Assembly (NCBI RefSeq): GCF_900142735.1
Contig: NZ_FRBY01000007.1
Span: 124,001 to 188,000, forward strand
DNA length: 64,000 nucleotides
Source: Flavobacterium saccharophilum
GTDB taxonomy: Bacteria; Bacteroidota; Bacteroidia; Flavobacteriales; Flavobacteriaceae
Direction: 5' to 3'
Shown here: piece by piece, positions 53,426-62,903 of the stretch
How positions within the stretch are numbered: position 1 is the first letter of the stretch
Layout of the letters: every line of letters begins with the position of its first letter
Notes under the pieces: generated by a model
Told to the model about the DNA's origin: nothing
The model's database searches: none
What the model saw: only the letters and a program-made list of their open reading frames with translations
Translations under genes and position numbers: made by a program

Positions 53426-53613
53426 AATATATTGTTGTTATTTCAAAAATACAACTATGACTTTACATGAATACTCTATTTATATGAAACTTCATTTTTT
53501 AATGATGAACTATGAAAAACTTTACACGTAAAATTTAAATGAAGAATTTCAAGTGTTAATCAAACGGAACATGGTGTTCATCAAAAATGGAAAAAACGCT
53601 TCCAATCTGCCTG

Positions 53614-53621
53614 TACATTTG
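53614..53621 (+). promoter_or_regulatory. -7 promoter box (TACATTTG) of the DUF5694 gene
   Basis: Exact TAnnTTTG match 25 bp before ATG 53647; it lies inside the longer frame from 53587 and so supports the shorter gene. Confidence 0.6.
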
Positions 53622-53646
53622 CAATGAATTTAAACACAAAATCACC

Positions 53647-54432
53647 ATGCAAAAAATTATTTTATTACTAATGCTTATTACTTTTAATCTATCACCTGCT
53701 CAAACAAAAAAGAAACAAATATTATTGTTTGGAAGCTTCCACTTTGAAAATCCCGGACTTGACGTTGCCAAAGTAAATACTTTTAATGTTATGACAGACA
53801 AAAGCCAAAAAGAACTCGAAAACATTACCAATAAAATTAAAAAGTTTGGACCTGATAAAATTTTTGTTGAATGGAATTATCAAAAACAAGACAAATTAGA
53901 TAACTTTTATGCTAAAAACACTGACAGTTTACTTCAGAAAGATTCAGATGAAATAGTACAAGTAGCTTTAAGATCAGCTAAAAAATTAGGCCATAAAAAG
54001 TTATATGCAATTGATTATAATGATACTGATTTTCCATATGATAGTTTGGTAAATGGAATGAAAGCTGCCAATCAGTTTGATTTAATCAAGAAGAATAAAG
54101 AAACAATGAAACATTATGAAACAGATTTCAATACAAAAATTACAAAGTATTCTTTAACCCAATTACTTTTGGACGTTAATAAACCAGATATTAGCTGGTA
54201 TCTTCAAACTGCGATCAAAGGGGGGAAAACAGATAATTTTGTAGGAGCCTATTTAGTTTCAGAATGGTACAGAAGAAATCTTTATATGTATGCTTTAATA
54301 CTGAAACTTACAGAAAGTAAAGACGATAAAATAATGGTTTTATTAGGTGCTGGCCATACTGAAATGATTAGAGAATTTGTCGTGCATAATCCTGAATACG
54401 AAATTGTAGAATTGTCTACAGTTTTGAAATAA
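53647..54432 (+). CDS. DUF5694 secreted protein
   Basis: From ATG 53647 the product has 261 residues with a signal peptide (MQKIILLLMLITFNLSPAQT). The mature start QILLFGSFHFENPGLD, the internal KIFVEWNYQ and the end VLLGAGHTEMIREFV match DUF5694, a family with a TraB/Tiki-like layout (G-x-x-H near the start, GxGH at the end) that may be a metalloprotease. The exact role is unknown. Confidence 0.78.
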   Translation: MQKIILLLMLITFNLSPAQTKKKQILLFGSFHFENPGLDVAKVNTFNVMTDKSQKELENITNKIKKFGPDKIFVEWNYQKQDKLDNFYAKNTDSLLQKDSDEIVQVALRSAKKLGHKKLYAIDYNDTDFPYDSLVNGMKAANQFDLIKKNKETMKHYETDFNTKITKYSLTQLLLDVNKPDISWYLQTAIKGGKTDNFVGAYLVSEWYRRNLYMYALILKLTESKDDKIMVLLGAGHTEMIREFVVHNPEYEIVELSTVLK

Positions 54433-54436
54433 TTAA

Positions 54437-54557
54437 TTTAACCGCAAAGGGCGCTAAGGTTTACGCAAAGTTCGCAAGGCTATATAGATAAAGCTTTGCG
54501 AACTTTGCGTTTATATAAAATCCTACAAATAAAAAACTTTGCGCTCTTTGCGGTTAA
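54437..54557. repeat. AACCGCAAAG palindrome, copy 3 of 3
   Basis: TTTAACCGCAAAGGGCGC at the left pairs with GCGCTCTTTGCGGTTAA at the right; the inner stem joins CGCAAAGTTCGCAAGGC with GCTTTGCGAACTTTGCG. It lies between the convergent DUF5694 and sucC genes, followed by the sucC terminator. Confidence 0.85.
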
Positions 54558-54566
54558 GTAGCTAGC

Positions 54567-54600
54567 AAAAAAAATCCCTCCAATTTCTCGGAGGGATTTC
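54567..54600 (-). terminator. sucC terminator
   Basis: AAATCCCTCC (54572-54581) pairs with GGAGGGATTT (54590-54599); on the minus strand a T tract follows. Confidence 0.85.
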
Positions 54601-54623
54601 TATATAATTGATTTCTTATTTAA

Positions 54624-55817
54624 TTAAGAAAGTGCAGCTTTAACTTGGTCAGCAGCTTCCTGAAATTGAGTAGCTGATAAGATTGGCATACCAGAGTTGT
54701 CAATTAATTCTTTTGCAATTTCAGCATTTGTTCCTTGCAAACGAACGATGATTGGCACATTGATAGCGTCTCCCATGTTTTTGTAAGCATCAACAACCCC
54801 TTGAGCAACACGGTCACAACGAACGATTCCTCCGAAGATGTTAATCAAAATAGCTTTTACGTTTGGATCTTTCAAGATAATTCTGAAAGCAGTTTCAACA
54901 CGTTTAGCATCTGCAGTTCCACCAACGTCTAAGAAGTTAGCAGGCTCAAAACCAGCGTATTTAATTAAATCCATAGTTGCCATTGCAAGACCTGCTCCGT
55001 TTACCATACATCCTACAGTACCGTCAAGATCTACATAGTTCAAACCTACTTCTTTAGCTTCAACTTCGATTGGATTCTCCTCACGGATATCTCTCATTTC
55101 AGCATATTTAGGTTGTCTGTATAAAGCATTATCATCGATATTTACTTTAGCATCAACAGCCATAATTTTGTTATCAGATGTTTTCAAAACCGGGTTGATT
55201 TCAAACATAGAAGCATCAGAACCAATGTAAGCATTGTATAATGAATCGATGAATTTAACCATTTCTTTGAAAGCATTTCCAGAAAGACCTAAGTTAAAGG
55301 CAATTCTTCTTGCCTGGAAACCTTGTAATCCAACAGTAGGATCTACTTCTTCAGTAAAGATTAAGTGTGGTGTGTGTTCAGCAACTTCTTCGATATCCAT
55401 TCCACCTTCAGTAGAATACATAATCATGTTGCGTCCTGTAGCTCTATTCAATAAAACAGAAACATAAAATTCAGAAGTTTCACTTTCACCTGGATAGTAA
55501 ACATCTTCAGCAACTAAAACTTTGTTTACTTTTTTACCTTCAGCAGAAGTTTGAGGTGTGATCAATTGCATTCCGATAATTTGTCCTGCAATTTCTTCAA
55601 CTTGTTGAAGATTTTTAGCCAACTTAACTCCACCACCTTTTCCACGTCCACCTGCGTGAATTTGTGCTTTTATTACGTGCCATCCTGTACCAGTTTCGGC
55701 AGTTAATTGTTTTGCAGCAGCCACAGCTTCAACTGCATTATTAGCCACAATTCCGCGTTGAATGCGTACTCCGTAACTAGCTAAAATTTCTTTTCCTTGA
55801 TATTCGTGTATGTTCAT
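54624..55817 (-). CDS. sucC: Succinyl-CoA synthetase (ADP-forming), beta subunit
   Basis: From ATG 55817 the 397-residue protein starts MNIHEYQGKEILASYG, the usual start; the longer frame to 55877 crosses the promoter box. ATP-grasp domain residues occur in VIKAQIHAGGRGKGGGVKL, the Mg site in FEINPVLKTSDN, and the C-terminal CoA-ligase domain in ILINIFGGIVRCD. It needs the alpha subunit SucD, which is not in the window. TCA-cycle enzyme. Confidence 0.96.
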   Translation of the reverse strand: MNIHEYQGKEILASYGVRIQRGIVANNAVEAVAAAKQLTAETGTGWHVIKAQIHAGGRGKGGGVKLAKNLQQVEEIAGQIIGMQLITPQTSAEGKKVNKVLVAEDVYYPGESETSEFYVSVLLNRATGRNMIMYSTEGGMDIEEVAEHTPHLIFTEEVDPTVGLQGFQARRIAFNLGLSGNAFKEMVKFIDSLYNAYIGSDASMFEINPVLKTSDNKIMAVDAKVNIDDNALYRQPKYAEMRDIREENPIEVEAKEVGLNYVDLDGTVGCMVNGAGLAMATMDLIKYAGFEPANFLDVGGTADAKRVETAFRIILKDPNVKAILINIFGGIVRCDRVAQGVVDAYKNMGDAINVPIIVRLQGTNAEIAKELIDNSGMPILSATQFQEAADQVKAALS

Positions 55818-55865
55818 AATATAGAATTTGTCTGGTTCTGAATTTATTTCAGAATAAAAGTGCGA

Positions 55866-55873
55866 CAAAAGTA
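55866..55873 (-). promoter_or_regulatory. sucC -7 promoter box (TACTTTTG)
   Basis: Minus-strand TACTTTTG matches TAnnTTTG. A small hairpin (TCTGAA/TTCAGA, 55839-55855) lies in the sucC leader. The rest of the 416-bp gap up to gltB is AT-rich; I see no gene in it. Confidence 0.55.
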
Positions 55874-56208
55874 GCAAAATTCAACTTAATAGTAAAATCT
55901 TTTTCCATTAAAAAAAAAACACTTATAGGTATTAAACGTTTATTCTTTTTCAATGCTAAGAAATGGTTAAGCAAACAGTTTGTTAATATTAACTCAAAAC
56001 CACTAAAACGTTTGATATTTAACAAAAATATCACCGTATTTATTAGCCCTGCGACGATTTTTCTTAATATATTCTAATTCGGATTATCATTTTATCATTT
56101 AGCAATGGTTTAAATAAAATTATTATCATTTAAGAATCGTTTTTCTAATATTACAACAAAAATGTAAGCCAAATTACAATTTCAATACATTATGTTTAAC
56201 GAAATCTT

Positions 56209-56216
56209 TATTTTTG
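56209..56216 (+). promoter_or_regulatory. gltB -7 promoter box (TATTTTTG)
   Basis: Matches TAnnTTTG, 17 bp before ATG 56234, and lies inside the longer frame from 56192, so it supports the shorter start. Confidence 0.5.
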
Positions 56217-56233
56217 TAGAAAAAATATCAAGA

Positions 56234-59200
56234 ATGAAAGTTAAAGAACAAGGGCTTTATTTGCCTGAATTTGAACACGACAATTGTGGTGCAGGATTTA
56301 TTTGTAATTTGAATGGTATTAAATCTAACGATATTATTCACAAAGCATTGGACATCTTAATAAAATTGGAACATCGTGGTGCAGTTAGTTCTGATGGAAG
56401 AACTGGAGACGGAGCTGGAATTTTATTCGACATCCCACATAACTTTTTCAAAAAGGTATGTGACTTTGAAATCCCTGAAACACGTGAGTATGCAGTAGGA
56501 ATGGTTTTTTTACCAAAAAGCAAAAACCAGGTTTCTTTTTGTATTAACACTTTTGAAGCAACTATTAAAGATCAGAACTTAAAGATCTTAGGTTGGAGAG
56601 ATGTACCTGTTGAAGTTGAAAATTTAGGGCAGATTGCCGCAGAAAAAGAACCAACAGTTAAGCAGGTTTTTGTTAGCAAAAACGGTCAGGATTTAACTGA
56701 AAATGAATTTAATGCAAAACTTTTTGCAGCTAGAAAAATTGCTGAACACGCTATTAGAGGATCTAAAACCTCTGAAAGTCACATGTTCTATTTCTCTAGT
56801 TTATCGACAACTACCATAATATATAAAGGTCTATTGATGCCGGAAGACATCAGCCGTTATTATGTTGACTTAAAAGATCCAGATTTAGTGACTCGTTTGG
56901 CGTTAGTTCACCAACGTTTCTCTACCAATACTTTCCCTTCATGGGAATTAGCTCAACCATTTAGATACATGTGTCATAATGGTGAGATCAATACACTTCG
57001 TGGAAACGTTAGCCGCATGCGTGCTCGTGAAGAGCTTATGCAAAGCAAAGTTTTTGGCGATGATATCAAAAAATTATTCCCAATTATCTTAGAAGGAAAA
57101 TCTGATTCTGCTTCTATGGATATGGTTGTTGAACTTTTATTAATGACAGGTCGTTCATTGCCTGAAGCGATGATGATGGTAGTTCCTGAAGCTTGGGAAA
57201 AACACCAGACAATGTCTCCTGAAAAAAGAGCTTTCTACGAGTTTAACGCTTGTATCATGGAGCCTTGGGATGGTCCTGCTTCTATTCCGTTTACAGATGG
57301 TAACGTTATTGGAGCATTATTAGACAGAAACGGTTTGCGTCCTTCTCGTTATACATTGACAAAAAGCGGTTTCGTAATCATGTCATCAGAAATTGGTGTA
57401 TTGGATATCGATCCGGAAGATGTAATTCAGCACGGTCGTTTAGAGCCAGGAAAAATGTTCCTGGTTGATATGAACGAAGGTCGTATTATCGAAGATGAAG
57501 AAGTTAAAAAAGCGATAGTTACAAAACGTCCTTACCAGGAATGGTTAGATGCTAATTTATTGCCTTTATCTAAAGTTCCTTACACAAATAATCCAACTCC
57601 GGTTGAGAAATTAGATTTCGTAACAAGACAAAAATTATTTGGTTATACTATTGAAGATTTAAAAACAATCATTAACCCAATGGGAGGTCAGGGAGCTGAA
57701 GCAATCAGTTCTATGGGTAACGATACGCCTTTGGCAGTATTGTCAGACCAGCCTCAGTTGTTGTATAACTATTTCAAACAATTATTTGCTCAGGTTACCA
57801 ACCCGCCTTTGGATGGTATTCGTGAGGAAATCATTACTGATATCAGTTTAGCTGTTGGTGGAGATTTCAATATTTTTGAAATAGAATCGAAACAATGTAA
57901 AAAACTAAAAATCCAAAATCCGGTTATTTCTAACGAGGATTTGGATAAAATCAGAAACATTGATCACGCAGATTTCAAATCGGCTACTATTTCTACTTTA
58001 TACAAAATAGAAAAAGGAGTTAACGGTTTAGAGCGCGCTCTTGAAAAATGTGTTCAGGCAACTTTCAAAGCTGTTTCTGAAGGATGCAACATTATCATCC
58101 TATCAGACAGAGGTGTAAGCGAAGAATTAGCTCCAATTCCTATGTTATTGGCTTGTTCTTACATTCACCATTCTTTGAATATTTTACAGGTTCGTTCTAA
58201 ATTCGGAATCATAATCGAATCTGCAGAACCTCGTGAACCACATCATTTCGCCTTATTGTTCGGATACGGTGCAAGTGCGATCAATCCATACATGGTAAAC
58301 GAAATCATTCACGATCAGGTTGCACAAGGATTTATTACGGGTGTAAAAGCAGATTACGCTGTTGTAAACTATAATAAAGCGATTGCAAAAGGAATCGTTA
58401 AAATCATGAACAAAATTGGTATCTCTACTTTACATTCGTACAGAGCTGCTCAAATTTTCGAGATTTTAGGTTTAAACAAAACATTTACGTCTAAATATTT
58501 CCCTTACACACCTTCAAGAATCGAAGGAATTGGTTTGATGGAAGTAGAAAAAGAGGTTAAAAAACGTTTCCAAAAAGCCTTCCCAAATTCGAAAGTGGCC
58601 AACTTGCTTTCTCTTGAAATTGGAGGTATTTACAGATGGAGACGTGGTGGAGAAAAACACATGTTCAATCCAACCACTATTGCAAAATTACAACAGGCCG
58701 TTCGTTTGAACAGTCCTGAAAGTTATAAAGAATACTCTAATATGGTTAACGAGCAAAGCTCAAACTTAATGACTATTAGAGGAATGTTTGAATTCAATAA
58801 TTTAGATCCGATTTCTATTGATGAAGTAGAGCCTTGGACAGAAATTGTAAAGAAATTCAAAACAGGTGCAATGTCTTACGGATCTATCAGTAGAGAAGCG
58901 CACGAGAATTTAGCGATTGCAATGAACAGAATTGGAGGAAAAAGTAATTCTGGAGAAGGTGGAGAAGATCCAAAACGTTTCCAAAAAGAAATTAACGGAG
59001 ATTCCAGAAACAGTGCAATCAAACAAGTTGCTTCGGGACGTTTTGGTGTTTCGATCAACTATTTGACAAATGCTAAAGAGATTCAGATTAAAATGGCTCA
59101 AGGGGCAAAACCTGGTGAAGGTGGTCAGCTTCCTGGAGAAAAAGTGGTGCCCTGGATTGCTGAAACAAGAAACTCTACGCCTTATGTAGGTTTGATTTCA

Positions 59201-60748
59201 CCTCCGCCTCACCACGATATTTATTCTATTGAGGATTTATCTCAATTGATTTTCGACTTAAAAAATGCGAATCGTGAAGCACGTGTAAACGTAAAATTAG
59301 TTTCTGAAGTGGGTGTTGGAACTATTGCTGCCGGTGTTGCCAAAGCAAAAGCTGACGTTATACTTATTTCAGGTTATGACGGAGGAACTGGTGCTGCACC
59401 ACTAACTTCATTACAGCACACTGGAATTCCGTGGGAACTTGGTTTAGCGGAAGCACAACAAACTTTGATCTTAAATGATTTAAGAAGCCGTGTAGTTTTA
59501 GAATGTGACGGACAATTGAAAACAGGTCGTGACGTAGCTATCGCTGCCTTGTTAGGAGCTGAAGAATTTGGTTTTGCTACTGCTCCGCTTGTGGCTTCTG
59601 GTTGTATTATGATGAGAGCTTGTCACTTAAATACTTGTCCGGTTGGTATTGCAACTCAGGATCCTGAATTGAGAAAAAATTTCAAAGGAACTCCGGAGCA
59701 CGTAATCAACTTCATGTATTTTATTGCTGAAGAGTTAAGAGAGATCATGGCGCAATTAGGTTTCAGAACTTTGAAAGAAATGGTAGGTCAATCACAAAAA
59801 TTAAATGTGAACAAAGCTATCAAACACTATAAAGCAAATGGTTTAGACTTATCATCGATTTTATACAAACCGGAAAAAGCGAAAACAGAGCCAAATCATA
59901 ATACAACTACGCAAGATCACCAACTTGAAAATGTATTGGATTTTGATATTATTAAAGAAGCGATTCCGTCTATTTATAGAAAAGAAAAAACTAGAGTAAC
60001 CTTTAAAATTAAAAATACAGACCGTTCTGTAGGTGCTATTTTGAGTAATGAAATCTCAAAAATATATGGCGCACAAGGTTTACCTGAAGACACTATTTTA
60101 GTTGATTTTGAAGGTTCTGCCGGACAAAGTTTTGGTGCTTTTGCAACAAACGGGTTGTCATTTAAAATTCACGGAAACTGTAATGATTATTTAGGAAAAG
60201 GTCTTTCTGGAGGAAAACTAATTGTAAAAGTACCTCCTACTGCAACTTTCAAACCTGAAGACAATATCATTATTGGAAACGTTGCCCTTTACGGAGCTAT
60301 TACCGGAGAGGCTTATATTAATGGAATGGCCGGAGAACGTTTTTGTGTGAGAAATTCTGGAGCAACTGCTGTTGTTGAAGGAATTGGAGATCACGGATGC
60401 GAGTACATGACCGGTGGCACTGTAATTGTTTTAGGAAAAACAGGAAGAAACTTCGCAGCTGGTATGAGCGGTGGTGTTGCTTATGTTTATGATCCAGGTA
60501 AAAAATTCGATTCGACATTATGTAACACGGAAATGGTTGCATTTGATCCGATGGAAGAAGAAGACGTTACCAAAATAAGACGATTGATCAAAAACCATTC
60601 ATTGTACACCAACAGTCCATTAGCAAAAAGAATTTTAGCAGACTGGGAAAATGAACAGCAACATTTCGTAAAAGTGATGCCAACTGATTACAAAAAAGCA
60701 TTACAACGAATTGCAGAAGAGAAAAAAATAGAAGAATTAATAGCTTAA
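56234..60748 (+). CDS. gltB: Glutamate synthase, large (alpha) subunit
   Basis: From ATG 56234 the product has 1504 residues, full length. The glutaminase nucleophile is Cys18 (EHDNCGAGF), exposed after propeptide removal. Class II glutaminase domain (18-~420), central and FMN-binding synthase domain (about 850-1200, GAMSYGSISREAHE, SGYDGGTGAAPLTS), 3Fe-4S cysteines in CIMMRACHLNTCPVG, and the C-terminal GXGXG beta-helix follow. With GltD it makes two glutamates from glutamine and 2-oxoglutarate. Confidence 0.97.
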   Translation: MKVKEQGLYLPEFEHDNCGAGFICNLNGIKSNDIIHKALDILIKLEHRGAVSSDGRTGDGAGILFDIPHNFFKKVCDFEIPETREYAVGMVFLPKSKNQVSFCINTFEATIKDQNLKILGWRDVPVEVENLGQIAAEKEPTVKQVFVSKNGQDLTENEFNAKLFAARKIAEHAIRGSKTSESHMFYFSSLSTTTIIYKGLLMPEDISRYYVDLKDPDLVTRLALVHQRFSTNTFPSWELAQPFRYMCHNGEINTLRGNVSRMRAREELMQSKVFGDDIKKLFPIILEGKSDSASMDMVVELLLMTGRSLPEAMMMVVPEAWEKHQTMSPEKRAFYEFNACIMEPWDGPASIPFTDGNVIGALLDRNGLRPSRYTLTKSGFVIMSSEIGVLDIDPEDVIQHGRLEPGKMFLVDMNEGRIIEDEEVKKAIVTKRPYQEWLDANLLPLSKVPYTNNPTPVEKLDFVTRQKLFGYTIEDLKTIINPMGGQGAEAISSMGNDTPLAVLSDQPQLLYNYFKQLFAQVTNPPLDGIREEIITDISLAVGGDFNIFEIESKQCKKLKIQNPVISNEDLDKIRNIDHADFKSATISTLYKIEKGVNGLERALEKCVQATFKAVSEGCNIIILSDRGVSEELAPIPMLLACSYIHHSLNILQVRSKFGIIIESAEPREPHHFALLFGYGASAINPYMVNEIIHDQVAQGFITGVKADYAVVNYNKAIAKGIVKIMNKIGISTLHSYRAAQIFEILGLNKTFTSKYFPYTPSRIEGIGLMEVEKEVKKRFQKAFPNSKVANLLSLEIGGIYRWRRGGEKHMFNPTTIAKLQQAVRLNSPESYKEYSNMVNEQSSNLMTIRGMFEFNNLDPISIDEVEPWTEIVKKFKTGAMSYGSISREAHENLAIAMNRIGGKSNSGEGGEDPKRFQKEINGDSRNSAIKQVASGRFGVSINYLTNAKEIQIKMAQGAKPGEGGQLPGEKVVPWIAETRNSTPYVGLISPPPHHDIYSIEDLSQLIFDLKNANREARVNVKLVSEVGVGTIAAGVAKAKADVILISGYDGGTGAAPLTSLQHTGIPWELGLAEAQQTLILNDLRSRVVLECDGQLKTGRDVAIAALLGAEEFGFATAPLVASGCIMMRACHLNTCPVGIATQDPELRKNFKGTPEHVINFMYFIAEELREIMAQLGFRTLKEMVGQSQKLNVNKAIKHYKANGLDLSSILYKPEKAKTEPNHNTTTQDHQLENVLDFDIIKEAIPSIYRKEKTRVTFKIKNTDRSVGAILSNEISKIYGAQGLPEDTILVDFEGSAGQSFGAFATNGLSFKIHGNCNDYLGKGLSGGKLIVKVPPTATFKPEDNIIIGNVALYGAITGEAYINGMAGERFCVRNSGATAVVEGIGDHGCEYMTGGTVIVLGKTGRNFAAGMSGGVAYVYDPGKKFDSTLCNTEMVAFDPMEEEDVTKIRRLIKNHSLYTNSPLAKRILADWENEQQHFVKVMPTDYKKALQRIAEEKKIEELIA

Positions 60749-60769
60749 TAAAAAATCAATTTCAAAAAT

Positions 60770-60825
60770 CAAAAATCAATTTCAAAAATTGGAATTTGGA
60801 ATTTTAAAGAAATTGGAATTTAATT
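60770..60825. repeat. AT-rich repeats between gltB and gltD
   Basis: Copies of ATCAATTTCAAAAATC and TTGGAATTTGGAATTTT fill the 86-bp gltB-gltD gap; they belong to the TTCCAA repeat family but do not form a full long palindrome. Confidence 0.6.
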
Positions 60826-60834
60826 AAAAATGTC

Positions 60835-62289
60835 ATGGGTAAAATAGGCGGATTTAAAGAATATAACAGAGCCGACGAAAGTAATGTAGCAGTTGCAGAA
60901 CGTGTTTCGAACTACAACGAATTTACTATTCCGTTATCTGAAGAAAAGAAAAAAGAACAAGGTTCAAGATGTATGGATTGTGGTATTCCTTTTTGCCACA
61001 GTGCTTGTCCGTTAGGAAATTTAATTCCTGATTTCAACGACATGGTGCATCAGGAAGAATGGCAAGGTGCATTAGAGATTTTACAATCTACTAATAACTT
61101 TCCAGAATTCACAGGTCGCTTATGCCCTGCTCCGTGTGAGAAATCATGTGTATTAGGAATCATAAAAGAGCCGGTTGCTATCGAAAACATCGAGAAAAAT
61201 ATCATCGAAAGAGGTTTTGCTGAAGGATGGATCAAACCACAAGCGCCAAAAAAGCGAACAGGAAAAACTGTTGCTGTTATTGGTTCAGGTCCTGCTGGTT
61301 TGGCTGCAGCTCAACAATTAAACAGAGCAGGTCACACTGTAACTGTTTTTGAAAGAGACAATGCCATTGGAGGTTTATTGCGTTACGGAATTCCGAATTT
61401 CAAATTAGAAAAAGGAATTATCGACAGACGTGTAGCGATCCTTGAAGCAGAAGGAATCACTTTCAAAACTAACGTAAACGTTGGGGTGAACTTTAGCGTT
61501 GAAGAACTAAATGCTTTTGATTCTATCGTATTATGCGGTGGAGCAACAGAGAGAAGAAGTTTGCCAACTAAAGGAATCGAAAGCAAAGGCGTTGTTCAGG
61601 CAATGGATTTCTTAACACAGCAAACGAAAGTTTTATACGGAGAGTCAATTCCAGATCAGGTAATGGCAACCGGAAAAGATGTAATTGTAATTGGTGGTGG
61701 AGATACAGGTTCAGATTGTATCGGAACATCAAACAGACACGGTGCAAAATCAGTAACTAACTTTGAGATTTTACCAAAACCTCCAGTTGGAAGAAGTGAA
61801 ACAACGCCATGGCCTTTCTGGCCGTTGCAGTTGAAAACATCTTCATCTCACGAAGAAGGTTGCGACAGAAACTGGTTAATCAATACTAAAGAATTCTTAG
61901 CTAACGAAAAAGGAGAATTAGTGGGATTAAAAACAGTTGAAGTACAATGGAAAATGACTCCGGGTCAGCGTCCTGAATTAATCGAAAAAGAAGGTTCAGA
62001 AAAAATATGGCCTTGCGATTTAGCTTTATTGGCTTTAGGATTTACAGGTCCTGAGAAAACTTTAAGCGAGCAATTAGGTCTTGAAGTGGACATGAGAAGC
62101 AACTATAAAGCAAAAAATTATCAAACGAACGTACCACACATTTTCACCGCCGGTGATATGAGAAGAGGACAATCGTTAATTGTATGGGCTATTTCAGAGG
62201 GTCGCGAAGCAGCAAGAGAGGTAGATTTGTTCTTAATGGGCTCTACTAACTTGCCAACCAAAGGAAACGGAGATTTACCGAGTCTTTAA
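60835..62289 (+). CDS. gltD: Glutamate synthase, small (beta) subunit
   Basis: The 484-residue NADPH-oxidising subunit has an N-terminal 4Fe-4S region (Cys46, 49, 54, 58 in CMDCGIPFCHSAC, and CPAPCEKSC), an FAD site VIGSGPAGLAAAQQ (about residue 148) and an NADPH site VIGGGDTGSDC (about 284). Electrons pass to the large subunit. It is co-transcribed with gltB and ends before a strong terminator. Confidence 0.96.
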   Translation: MGKIGGFKEYNRADESNVAVAERVSNYNEFTIPLSEEKKKEQGSRCMDCGIPFCHSACPLGNLIPDFNDMVHQEEWQGALEILQSTNNFPEFTGRLCPAPCEKSCVLGIIKEPVAIENIEKNIIERGFAEGWIKPQAPKKRTGKTVAVIGSGPAGLAAAQQLNRAGHTVTVFERDNAIGGLLRYGIPNFKLEKGIIDRRVAILEAEGITFKTNVNVGVNFSVEELNAFDSIVLCGGATERRSLPTKGIESKGVVQAMDFLTQQTKVLYGESIPDQVMATGKDVIVIGGGDTGSDCIGTSNRHGAKSVTNFEILPKPPVGRSETTPWPFWPLQLKTSSSHEEGCDRNWLINTKEFLANEKGELVGLKTVEVQWKMTPGQRPELIEKEGSEKIWPCDLALLALGFTGPEKTLSEQLGLEVDMRSNYKAKNYQTNVPHIFTAGDMRRGQSLIVWAISEGREAAREVDLFLMGSTNLPTKGNGDLPSL

Positions 62290-62410
62290 TTTTTAAGGTA
62301 CTAAGATGCTAATGTTCTGAGGGGCTAAGATTTCTTTCCACCCTACATCTTAAGAACTTAAAGATTAAAAATTATTAAGTCTTTATTCCGATAAACAACA
62401 TTACTACTAA

Positions 62411-62448
62411 CAAACCCTTGAATTTATATTCAGGGGTTTTGTTTTTTT
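62411..62448 (+). terminator. gltBD terminator
   Basis: CAAACCCTTGAAT pairs with TTCAGGGGTTTTG (one G-T), followed by T tract. Confidence 0.8.
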
Positions 62449-62720
62449 GCCACAGATTATTTTTTTCGCCACTACCCGAGCGATAGTGAACAGGCGAAGC
62501 AATTCACGAATTATCTAATTTCTTTTCTGGCTTTTTTCTATTTCAAAATATAGCCCGTGATTTCAACCACGGGAAACGTTACGGATTAGACGTAATCATA
62601 TATTGTGTCCCCGTGGTTGAAACCACGGGCTATGCTTTATGCCTTTTGGGGAAATTCAAAATAAAAATTCGCGAAAATTAGTGTCATTTGTGGCAAAAAA
62701 ATCTGCGCAAATCTTTTAAT
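62449..62720. repeat. Composite repeat region upstream of lysA
   Basis: This gap of 614 bp (62290-62903) begins with AT-rich degenerate repeats, then TTTGCCACAGATT, the element ACCCGAGCGATAGTGAACAG-GCGAAGC (62474-62500, inverse of 12987-13012), the CCCGTGGTT palindrome (62550-62633), and AGTGTCATTTGTGGCAAA with a second AATCTGTGGCAAAATC. The repeats alternate like nested arms. No gene is visible in it. Confidence 0.7.
62550..62633. repeat. ATAGCCCGTGGTT double-hairpin palindrome
   Basis: ATAGCCCGTG-ATTTCAACCACGGG (left, 62550-62573) and CCCGTGGTTGAAACCACGGG-CTAT (right, 62610-62633) are reverse complements with one mismatch. Each arm can also fold on itself (CCCGTGGTT/AACCACGGG). A third stem GTTACG/CGTAAT lies between them. 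GGGGACACAATAT, in the right part, recurs near 20545. Confidence 0.8.
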
Positions 62721-62853
62721 CTGTGGCAAAATCTTAGTACCTTAGAATCTCAGTCCCTTAGAACCTAAAGAAAGTTTTATAAAAATTCGAAATAAAGCAC
62801 TTTTTGTTCAAAAACAAACAATTTGTTACAATTTGTTATTTTTCTACAAAAAA

Positions 62854-62884
62854 TTTGCCGTTACTCAAAAGTGTAATAACTTTG
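62854..62884 (+). promoter_or_regulatory. lysA promoter with embedded ATTAC-type dyad
   Basis: TTTG (62854-62857), 19 bp, then TAACTTTG (62877-62884): a full match to the Bacteroidota -33/-7 consensus. Filling the spacer is GTTAC-TCAAAAGT-GTAAT (62860-62877), which differs from the satD dyad at 7657-7674 (ATTAC-GCAAAAGT-GTAAT) at only two of 18 bases. Confidence 0.75.
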
Positions 62885-62903
62885 CTCAAAATAGTTTATA
62901 AAA

